This document shows positions 57,353 to 64,000 of a stretch of DNA of 64,000 nt, piece after piece. The notes beneath the pieces were generated by a model. It had not been told where the DNA came from. It saw only the letters and a list, made by a program, of their open reading frames with translations, and ran no database searches. Position 1 is the first letter of the stretch. Each line of letters opens with the position of its first letter. Where the stretch lies: NCBI RefSeq assembly GCF_052045245.1, contig NZ_JBQEON010000007.1:133427-197426 (forward strand), written 5' to 3'. This stretch comes from Burkholderia sp052045245 (GTDB lineage: Bacteria; Pseudomonadota; Gammaproteobacteria; Burkholderiales; Burkholderiaceae). The position numbers were made by a program, and so were the translations under genes.

Positions 57353-57365
57353 TATTGTCGTCCCC

Positions 57366-58967
57366 TTATTTGCGGAACATCGCCAGCATGCGGCGCGTGA
57401 CCGCGAAGCCGCCGAACATGTTGACGGCCGTGAGCGCGAGCGCGCCCACCGCCAGGCCCAGGATCAGCCCGGACGGACGGTCGCCGGCATTGGCCAGCTC
57501 GCCCAGCGGCGGTGCGACCTGCACGAGCGCGCCGATCGCGATGATCGACGAGATCGCGTTGGTCACGCTCATCAGCGGCGTGTGCAGCGACGGCGTGACG
57601 TTCCAGATCACCATGTAGCCGACGAAGCACGCGAGCACGAACACCGTGAAGTGCGACAGGAAGCTGGCCGGCGCGAACTGGCCGACCAGCAGGAACATCA
57701 CCGCGCCGATCGCGAACACGATCGCGAGCGCCTTGGCCGACATCGGCTCGCCGCTGTGACCGTGGCCTTTCGACTTCGCGGGCGCGGCTGCCGCGGGTGC
57801 CGCCGCCGCGGGCTTGGGCGCGACGACCGCCTGCTTGATCGGCGGCGGCGGCCACGTGACGTTGCCTTCCTTGATGACGGTGAGGCCGCGGATCGCGTCG
57901 TCGTCGAAGTCGACGTTGATCGTGCCGTCCTTGCCCTTGCACAGCTCCTCGACCACGCGCAGCAGGTTGGTCGCATACAGCGTGGAAGATTGCCGCGACA
58001 GGCGCGACGCGAGATCCGTATAGCCGACGATCGTCACGCCGTGGCGCACGACGGCTTCGCCGGGCGCCGTCAGTTCGCAGTTGCCGCCCTGTTCGGCGGC
58101 CATGTCGACGATCACGCTGCCGGGCTTCATCGACTGCACCATCTCGGCGGTGATGAGCTTCGGTGCCGGCTTGCCGGGGATCAGCGCGGTGGTGATGATG
58201 ATGTCGGCATCCTTCGCCTGCTGCGCATACATCGCGCGCTGCGCCTGCTGGAAGCCTTCGCTCATCACCTTCGCGTAGCCGCCGCCGCCCGAGCCTTCCT
58301 CTTCGTAATCGACCTTGACGAACTCGCCGCCCAGCGACTTGACCTGATCGGCCACCTCGGCACGCGTGTCGTTCGCGCGCACGATCGCGCCGAGGCTGGC
58401 GGCCGTACCGATCGCGGCCAGGCCGGCCACGCCGGCGCCGGCGATGAACACCTTGGCCGGCGGCACCTTGCCGGCCGCGGTGACCTGCCCGTTCAGGAAG
58501 CGGCCGAACGCATGGGCGGCCTCGATCACCGCGCGATAGCCGCTGATGCCGGCCATCGACGTGAGCGCGTCCATCTTCTGCGCGCGCGACAGCGTGCGCG
58601 GCAGCGAGTCGATCGCGAGCACCGTGGCGCGCTTCGCGGCCAGCTGCTGCATCAGTTCGGGGTTCTGCGCGGGCCACACGAAGCCGATCAGCGTGCCGCC
58701 TTCGCGCATCAGCGCGACTTCGTCGGCGCTCGGCGGGCGCACCTTGAACACGATGTCGCTGCCGGACCAGAGCTCGGCCGCCGTGGCGGCGACGCTCGCG
58801 CCCGCCGCACGGTAGGCGTCGTCATCAAAGTTCGCGCCGGCCCCGGCACCGCTTTGGACGGCGACCGAAAATCCCAGCTTGATCAGTTTCTCGACCACTT
58901 CGGGGACGGTCGCTACGCGCCGTTCGCCGGTGGCTGTCTCCAGAGGAATCCCAATCTGTAATGTCAT
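57366..58967 (-). CDS. pntA: NAD(P) transhydrogenase subunit alpha (fused)
   Basis: A 533-residue alpha subunit. Residues 1 to about 380 are the NAD-binding domain I (IGIPLETATGERRVATVPEV; FIAGAGVAGLAAIGTAASLG; TALIPGKPAPKLITAEMVQS). An Ala/Pro-rich linker (about 385-410) follows, then four membrane helices forming domain IIa. Many alpha-proteobacteria split this into PntAA and PntAB; here it is one chain, as in E. coli. It is first in the pntA-pntB operon, with a perfect palindrome 109 bp upstream. Confidence 0.95.
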   Translation of the reverse strand: MTLQIGIPLETATGERRVATVPEVVEKLIKLGFSVAVQSGAGAGANFDDDAYRAAGASVAATAAELWSGSDIVFKVRPPSADEVALMREGGTLIGFVWPAQNPELMQQLAAKRATVLAIDSLPRTLSRAQKMDALTSMAGISGYRAVIEAAHAFGRFLNGQVTAAGKVPPAKVFIAGAGVAGLAAIGTAASLGAIVRANDTRAEVADQVKSLGGEFVKVDYEEEGSGGGGYAKVMSEGFQQAQRAMYAQQAKDADIIITTALIPGKPAPKLITAEMVQSMKPGSVIVDMAAEQGGNCELTAPGEAVVRHGVTIVGYTDLASRLSRQSSTLYATNLLRVVEELCKGKDGTINVDFDDDAIRGLTVIKEGNVTWPPPPIKQAVVAPKPAAAAPAAAAPAKSKGHGHSGEPMSAKALAIVFAIGAVMFLLVGQFAPASFLSHFTVFVLACFVGYMVIWNVTPSLHTPLMSVTNAISSIIAIGALVQVAPPLGELANAGDRPSGLILGLAVGALALTAVNMFGGFAVTRRMLAMFRK

Positions 58968-59408
58968 ATTGTGAAAGATGGGTGATGGCCATCGCGAAGC
59001 GCTCGGGCCGGTGGGTCACGGTAACAGAATCGTGTGCGTGTTTAGTGGCATGAGCGACGGTTTGCGTTAAAAAAGGAACGATCGTTCGCTGAGTGCGAAC
59101 CGAGTATGCCCGACAGCGACGGTGCCATCGAGGGGGTGACGGCGTCGAGCAGATCTTCCGCCGGATGTTGTGTTTTATCCACGCGCGGCCAACATCGCGT
59201 CGCCCGAATGGAGCTCGACGATGCGGCCGGACTGCCGCTTTCATGGGGACGTCGACATCGGCGATTCGCGCTGGCGTTGAATCGTTGCCACGCTCGCGGG
59301 CACGATCCGGCCGGTCCGGACACGCATGTCTTCCATCGACAGCAGCCTGCAACAGTCCAGACCGACCGGTTGGTCAATGTCGGGCCGCCTTTCGTCAGAA
59401 CAGTCGGA
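58968..59408. other. Gap upstream of pntA, no gene
   Basis: No convincing gene on either strand. It presumably contains the pntAB promoter and the 3' end of the DMSP-lyase-family transcript. Confidence 0.45.
59076..59087. promoter_or_regulatory. 12-bp perfect palindrome upstream of pntAB
   Basis: GAACGATCGTTC is a perfect palindrome 109 bp before the pntA start, flanked by an A-tract (AAAAAAGG). TetR-type regulators use sites of this kind. No regulator gene is adjacent. Confidence 0.35.
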
Positions 59409-60029
59409 TTAATTCAGCAGGCACCATATCGCGAGGAACGGCGCATCGCCGGACCGCATCGCATGCAGCGCGCCCGGCGGGTTGTGGATCCCGCCGCCGA
59501 TCCCGGGATCGAACCACGCGCCGCCTTGCTGCCGGAATTCGCCGGCGCTCAGGAGTACGTATGCTTCTTCCGGCGCATGGCCATGATCCGGATACCTGAC
59601 GCCGGGCATCATCAACGAAAAGCCGAGCTGAATGTCGTCGCGGCTTTCCGCCCCGCCGGGGCCGCAAATCATCCCGTTCACGTGCCCGTCGATGTAGTTC
59701 GGGCTGCCATCCCTGCCCGACGTGCGACGCGTCCAGCCGACCACCGGCTCGAGCGACTTGAGCAGTTGCGCGACGGTGGCGAACGTCGGATCGATGCGCG
59801 CGACCGACGCGAGCGCCGGATCGAGCCAGTCGCATGCCGGATATCGGACCGCGTTGCGCACGCCGTTATCCGACGGCTGTTGCAGCCGCGCGAAAACGTG
59901 CGGTGCGAACGCGCGCGCGGCGGGGGGCAGCTTGTCCGACTGGAACAGTTCGCCGGCGAGCCGGACGAAATCCGCGATGTGCTTCGGGCGTTCGCGCATC
60001 CTGGTTCGTGCTCCCGCTTTCACTTGCAT
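59409..60029 (-). CDS. DMSP lyase-family cupin (DddL/DddQ-like)
   Basis: A 206-residue protein of the dimethylsulfoniopropionate lyase family. The cupin metal-site pattern is present: His149 and His151 in PDHGHAPEEAYVLLSAGEFR with Glu155 and Tyr157, and His189 in HNPPGALHAM. The C-terminal SGDAPFLAIWCL also fits DddL. Family members cleave DMSP to dimethylsulfide and acrylate, but many homologues from non-marine bacteria are untested. A shorter start at MRERPKH is possible. No DMSP transporter or acrylate gene is adjacent. Confidence 0.78.
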   Translation of the reverse strand: MQVKAGARTRMRERPKHIADFVRLAGELFQSDKLPPAARAFAPHVFARLQQPSDNGVRNAVRYPACDWLDPALASVARIDPTFATVAQLLKSLEPVVGWTRRTSGRDGSPNYIDGHVNGMICGPGGAESRDDIQLGFSLMMPGVRYPDHGHAPEEAYVLLSAGEFRQQGGAWFDPGIGGGIHNPPGALHAMRSGDAPFLAIWCLLN

Positions 60030-60080
60030 TGACGAGAAGAAAGTCTACGCAGAAACGCATCGGTCCGGGCAGCGAAAAAG

Positions 60081-60105
60081 GGCGGCCGATTTGGCATCGG
60101 CCGCC
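60081..60105 (-). terminator. Rho-independent terminator on the minus strand
   Basis: GGCGGCCGAT-loop-ATCGGCCGCC, a perfect 10-bp stem, followed on the minus strand by C and TTTTT. It would stop transcription arriving from the right on the minus strand. No minus-strand gene was found in 60106-60559, so it may shield the DMSP-lyase-family gene or mark a lost gene. Confidence 0.6.
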
Positions 60106-60559
60106 ATGGTCTTGCCGCAGCGATCAGGCTGCCGTGATTCGCGTTGCGACCCGACGGGCCGACGCGCTTCGGGAAGGCGATGCTGCGGGACTCGCCCGTG
60201 TTGTCGGCTTCTCCGCGGATATTCACATGCGCGCCGGCTGCGCCGGGATCCAGCGTGCATTGCGCGTCCCTCGTTTCGCCCGCCGCTTCGACCCCGCCTC
60301 CGCGCCTGTCCGGCCGGCATGCCGATTGCGCGTCGTTTTCACCGAAGCCGGCGCCTTCGAATCCCGGCCCGGACGCCCGTTTCCCCCATCCTCCCGCCGC
60401 ATCGCGTGGCCGGTTTTGTCACCATATGGGCCGGATATGACAATGGGAAACCGCCGGCGCGGCATTACGATGGGTCACGACGTCGCCTGGTGCTGGCCGG
60501 TTTTGCCGCAGCCGCCCGGGTCGCGCGCCTCATTCACCGCCTGATTTGGAACATCGACC
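60106..60559. other. Gap before the acyl-CoA dehydrogenase
   Basis: No gene seen on either strand despite a minus-strand terminator at the left end. Minus frames are short and Arg/Ser-rich. It should contain the promoter of the dehydrogenase. Confidence 0.4.
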
Positions 60560-62350
60560 ATGAGCTATAACGCCCCTGTCAAGGACATGCTGTTCGTGCT
60601 GAAGGAACTCGCGGGCATCGATACCGTTGCGCAGCTGCCGGGCTTCGAGGAAGCCGGCTACGACACGGCGCAGGCCGTGCTCGACGAATCCGCGAAATTC
60701 TGCGGCGAGGTGCTGGCGCCGCTGAACGTCGAGGGCGATCGCAACCCGAGCAGCTGGAAGGACGGCGTCGTGACCGCGACGCCCGGCTTCGGCGCCGCGT
60801 TCCGCCAGTTCGTCGAAGGCGGCTGGCAAGGCCTGCAGCACCCGTCCGAATACGACGGCCAGGGGCTGCCGAAGCTGATCGCGACGCCGTGCATCGAAAT
60901 GCTGAACGCATCGAACCTGTCGTTCGCGCTGTGTCCGCTGCTCACCGACGGCGCGATCGAGGCGCTGCTGACGGCCGGCACCGACGAACAGAAGCAGCGC
61001 TACGTGCCGAAGCTGATCTCGGGCGAATGGACGGGCACGATGAACCTGACCGAGCCGCAAGCCGGTTCGGACCTGGCGCTGGTGCGCTCGCGCGCCGAGC
61101 CGCAGGGCGACGGCACGTACAAGGTGTTCGGCACCAAGATCTTCATCACGTGGGGCGAGCACGACATGGCGGACAACATCGTCCACCTGGTGCTGGCACG
61201 CACGCCGAACGCGCCGGAAGGCGTGAAGGGCATTTCGCTGTTCATCGTGCCGAAGTTCCTGGTCAACGAAGACGGCTCGCTCGGCGCACGCAACGACGTG
61301 CACTGCGTGTCGATCGAGCACAAGCTCGGGATCAAGGCGAGCCCGACCGCGGTGCTGCAATACGGCGATCACGGCGGCGCGATCGGCTACCTGATCGGCG
61401 AGGAGAACCGCGGCCTCGAATACATGTTCATCATGATGAACGCCGCGCGCTTCGGCGTCGGGATGCAGGGGATCGGCGTGGCCGACCGTGCGTACCAGAA
61501 GGCGGCCGAATTCGCGAAGGAGCGCGTGCAGAGTCGTCCGGTCGACGGGTCGGCCAAGCAATCGGTGACGATCATCCATCACCCGGACGTGCGCCGGATG
61601 CTCGGCACGATGCGCGCGCTGACCGAAGGCGCGCGCGCGCTCGCCTACGTGGCTGCCGCGCACAGCGACATTGCCCACCGCCATTCGGACGAGGCGACGC
61701 GCGCGCGTCATCAGGCAATCTACGAATATCTGGTGCCGGTCGTGAAGGGCTGGAGCACCGAGATGGTGAACGACGTGGCGAGCCTCGGCGTGCAAGTGCA
61801 CGGCGGGATGGGCTTCATCGAGGAAACCGGCGCCGCGCAGTACTACCGCGATGCGCGGATCCTGGCGATCTACGAAGGCACGACCGCGATCCAGGCGAAC
61901 GACCTGGTCGGCCGCAAGACGCTGCGCGACGGCGGCGCGGTCGCCAAGGCGCTGATCGCCGAAATCGGCGAGACTGTCGCGGCGCTCGGCAAGCTGGATG
62001 GCGTGGCGGCCGCGTCGATGAAGGCGCAACTCGAGAAGGGCGCGCGCTCGCTGTCGACGGTGGTGGACTACGTGCTGGCGAACGCGAAGCAGGACCCGAA
62101 CGCGGTGTTCGCGGGCAGCGTGCCGTACCTGAAGCTCGCGGGCGTCGTGCTGTGCGGGTGGCAGATGGCGCGCGCGCTGCTGGCGGCGCAGGCGAACCGC
62201 GCGAGCGACACGGCGTTCTTCGAGGCGAAGATCGCGATCGCGCAATGCTATGCGGAACACGTCCTCGTGCAGGCAGGCGGGCTCGAAGCGTCGATCGTCG
62301 GCGCGAAGGGCAACGAGAGCGTGCTCGCGTTGACGGAAGACCAGTTCTGA
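60560..62350 (+). CDS. Acyl-CoA dehydrogenase (with C-terminal extension)
   Basis: A 596-residue flavin-dependent acyl-CoA dehydrogenase of the long type with an extra C-terminal domain. Family signatures: MNLTEPQAGSDLALVRSRAE, KIFITWGEHDMADN, GVKGISLFIVPKFL, and the catalytic Glu in ILAIYEGTTAIQANDLVGRK. It performs the first step of fatty acyl-CoA oxidation and passes electrons to ETF. It is followed 34 bp later by ETF:ubiquinone oxidoreductase on the same strand, placing donor and final acceptor of the route in one unit. Confidence 0.93.
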   Translation: MSYNAPVKDMLFVLKELAGIDTVAQLPGFEEAGYDTAQAVLDESAKFCGEVLAPLNVEGDRNPSSWKDGVVTATPGFGAAFRQFVEGGWQGLQHPSEYDGQGLPKLIATPCIEMLNASNLSFALCPLLTDGAIEALLTAGTDEQKQRYVPKLISGEWTGTMNLTEPQAGSDLALVRSRAEPQGDGTYKVFGTKIFITWGEHDMADNIVHLVLARTPNAPEGVKGISLFIVPKFLVNEDGSLGARNDVHCVSIEHKLGIKASPTAVLQYGDHGGAIGYLIGEENRGLEYMFIMMNAARFGVGMQGIGVADRAYQKAAEFAKERVQSRPVDGSAKQSVTIIHHPDVRRMLGTMRALTEGARALAYVAAAHSDIAHRHSDEATRARHQAIYEYLVPVVKGWSTEMVNDVASLGVQVHGGMGFIEETGAAQYYRDARILAIYEGTTAIQANDLVGRKTLRDGGAVAKALIAEIGETVAALGKLDGVAAASMKAQLEKGARSLSTVVDYVLANAKQDPNAVFAGSVPYLKLAGVVLCGWQMARALLAAQANRASDTAFFEAKIAIAQCYAEHVLVQAGGLEASIVGAKGNESVLALTEDQF

Positions 62351-62384
62351 CCGTGACGGTCGGGGCGCAGGAGGAGACAGGATT

Positions 62385-64000
62385 TTGACCACACAGGACT
62401 TGCTCGCGCAATACGGCCCGCGCGAATCGATGGAATACGACGTCGTGATCGTCGGCGGCGGCCCCGCCGGGCTGTCGGCCGCGATCCGGCTCAAGCAGCT
62501 GGCTGCCGAGAAAGGCACCGAGATCGGCGTGTGCGTGCTCGAGAAGGGTTCCGAGATCGGCGCGCACATCCTGTCGGGCGCGGTGATGGATCCGCGCGCG
62601 ATCAACGAACTGTTCCCCGACTGGAAGGAACGCGGCGCACCGCTCGACGTCGAGGTGACCGAAGACCGCTTCCTGTTCCTGTCCGAGAAGAGCGCGGTCA
62701 CGACGCCCAACTGGGCGCTGCCCGCCAACTTCCAGAATCACGGCAACTACGTGATTTCGTTGGGCAATGTCACGCGCTGGCTTGGCCAGCAGGCTGAGGC
62801 GCTCGGTGTGGAAATATTCCCGGGCTTCCCGGCCGCGGAGATTCTCTACAACGACGACGGCTCGGTCAAAGGCGTCGCCACCGGCAACATGGGCGTGGGC
62901 AAGGACGGCGAGCCGACCGAGAACTTCCAGCTCGGCATGGAGCTGCACGCGAAGTACACGCTGTTCGCCGAAGGCTGCCGCGGCCACCTGGGCCGCCAGT
63001 TGATCTCGAAGTTCAAGCTCGACGCGAACGCGGATCCGCAGGCGTACGGGATCGGCATCAAGGAACTGTGGGAAATCGATCCGGCCAAGCACAAGCCGGG
63101 CCTCGTGATCCACACGGCCGGCTGGCCGCTGAAGTCCGATACGTACGGCGGCTCGTTCCTGTATCACATGGACAACAATCAGGTGGTGGTCGGCTTCGTG
63201 GTGGGCCTGGGCTATACGAACCCGTACCTGTCGCCGTTCGAGGAATTCCAGCGCTACAAGACGCACCCGTCGATCCGCGCGTTCCTGGAAGGTGGCAAGC
63301 GCGTGTCGTACGGCGCGCGCGCGATCACCGCGGGCGGCCTGCTGTCGCTGCCGAAGACGGTGTTCCCGGGCGGCGCGCTGATCGGCGACGATGCGGGCTT
63401 CCTGAACGCATCGCGGATCAAGGGCAGCCACGCGGCGATCAAGACCGGCATGCTGGCGGCCGACGCCGCGTTCGACGCGGTGCAGGCCGGCCGTCAGAGC
63501 GATGAACTCAATGCCTACCCGGACGCGTTCAAGCAATCGTGGCTGTACACGGAGCTGTACCGCGCACGTAACTTCAAGCAGTGGATGGCCAAGGGTCTGT
63601 ACCTGGGCACGCTGATGGTCGGGCTCGAGCAGAAGGTGATGGGCGGCAATGTGCCGTGGACGCTGCACCACAAGCATGCGGACCACGAGACGCTGAAGCC
63701 GGCGTCGCAATGCACGCCGATCGAGTATCCGAAGCCGGACGGCAAGCTGACGTTCGACCGGCTGTCGTCGGTGTTCATCTCGAACACGAACCATGAGGAG
63801 AACCAGCCGGCGCACCTGACGCTGAAGGATGCGAACGTGCCGGTGAACGTGAACCTGCGGACCTACGCGGGCCCCGAGGGGCGCTTCTGCCCGGCGGCGG
63901 TGTATGAGTTCGTGAAGAACGACGACGGCAGCGATCGCCTCGTGATCAACGCGCAGAACTGCGTGCACTGCAAGACCTGCGACATCAAGGACCCGACGCA
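62385..64000 (+). CDS. Electron transfer flavoprotein-ubiquinone oxidoreductase (3' end cut)
   Basis: A 538-residue partial protein running off the window; full-length relatives are about 557 residues. The start is TTG at 62385 (protein MTTQDLLAQYGPRES), with GAGGAGACAGG upstream; the first in-frame ATG would be inside the domain approach. The FAD motif is YDVVIVGGGPAGLSAAIRLK. Membrane-binding and quinone-site sequence SYGARAITAGGLLSLP is present. The 4Fe-4S cluster is coordinated by Cys in GRFCPAAVYEF and by CVHCKTCDIKDP at the window edge. It moves electrons from ETF to ubiquinone during fatty acid and amino acid oxidation. Confidence 0.95.
   Translation, partial: MTTQDLLAQYGPRESMEYDVVIVGGGPAGLSAAIRLKQLAAEKGTEIGVCVLEKGSEIGAHILSGAVMDPRAINELFPDWKERGAPLDVEVTEDRFLFLSEKSAVTTPNWALPANFQNHGNYVISLGNVTRWLGQQAEALGVEIFPGFPAAEILYNDDGSVKGVATGNMGVGKDGEPTENFQLGMELHAKYTLFAEGCRGHLGRQLISKFKLDANADPQAYGIGIKELWEIDPAKHKPGLVIHTAGWPLKSDTYGGSFLYHMDNNQVVVGFVVGLGYTNPYLSPFEEFQRYKTHPSIRAFLEGGKRVSYGARAITAGGLLSLPKTVFPGGALIGDDAGFLNASRIKGSHAAIKTGMLAADAAFDAVQAGRQSDELNAYPDAFKQSWLYTELYRARNFKQWMAKGLYLGTLMVGLEQKVMGGNVPWTLHHKHADHETLKPASQCTPIEYPKPDGKLTFDRLSSVFISNTNHEENQPAHLTLKDANVPVNVNLRTYAGPEGRFCPAAVYEFVKNDDGSDRLVINAQNCVHCKTCDIKDPT

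Noticed and set aside
60530..62728. A 732-residue minus-strand open frame over the acyl-CoA dehydrogenase
   Set aside because: Antisense shadow: low-complexity residues, and the plus strand encodes a complete enzyme with catalytic Glu.
61815..63968. A 717-residue minus-strand open frame over the ETF-ubiquinone oxidoreductase gene
   Set aside because: Shadow of a plus-strand gene that starts with TTG and runs off the window, so the plus gene is easily missed; the minus frame has no recognisable feature.

Overview
The window is high-GC proteobacterial DNA. Its gene content points to Burkholderia, most likely the B. cepacia complex: a FadR-regulated L-fucose-type ABC uptake operon, CheB/CheR hybrid kinases, pqiABC, AraC/MocR/LysR regulators, an acetoacetate decarboxylase operon, pntAB and an ETF dehydrogenase system. 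The genus is inferred from protein character and gene order; no database was searched. No rRNA, tRNA, CRISPR array or intact insertion sequence was seen.

Layout. 0-5.6 kb: a minus-strand sugar operon (ATPase, permease, binding protein, aldo/keto reductase, and the first codons of a probable L-fuconolactonase) facing a divergent FadR-type repressor. 6.2-11.6 kb: a CheB/CheR/histidine kinase/receiver protein and a second CheB-like protein. 11.8-16.1 kb: a formaldehyde-activating enzyme with two CsoR-family operators upstream, then pqiABC.

16.2-28.9 kb is accessory in character. It holds a sigma-54 activator; three small proteins sharing a C-terminal GDL-motif domain (DUF1843), two of them with an N-terminal DUF1842 domain; a radical SAM/SPASM protein; and a small Trp-rich protein. 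A second block follows: a zinc-ribbon/cyclase/ATPase giant, a patatin-like lipase and an HD-type hydrolase. Copies of one pqiC/cupin junction flank and divide this stretch. The left copy is intact pqiC plus a cupin tail, the right copy is a pqiC tail plus intact cupin, and a short copy lies at 23.2 kb. This suggests two modules inserted into an older pqiABC-cupin-AhpD-ohr locus.

28.9-47.6 kb: a cupin/AhpD pair, two Ohr paralogues, an OMF-HlyD-MFS efflux operon, adc-bdh-patatin, a DedA-rhodanese fusion, a bestrophin, an NDH-2-like flavoprotein, and MocR, NmrA-like and LysR genes. A shared element (core GATTGGTGYC) lies upstream of four of these units and may define a stress regulon. 47.9-54.5 kb: a two-component system, then an acyl-CoA ligase between two AraC regulators, the second preceded by ten copies of a 9-bp repeat. 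54.6-64 kb: an NAD-dependent reductase, pntB-pntA, a DMSP-lyase-family cupin, an acyl-CoA dehydrogenase and the start-to-near-end of ETF:ubiquinone oxidoreductase.

The most interesting system is at 17.0-23.1 kb. The activator lacks a receiver domain. Two near-identical palindromes and a correctly spaced -24/-12 promoter lie directly before the first GDL gene. Strong hairpins separate the three candidate substrates from the radical SAM gene. Together this looks like a self-contained, sigma-54-driven peptide/protein modification operon.
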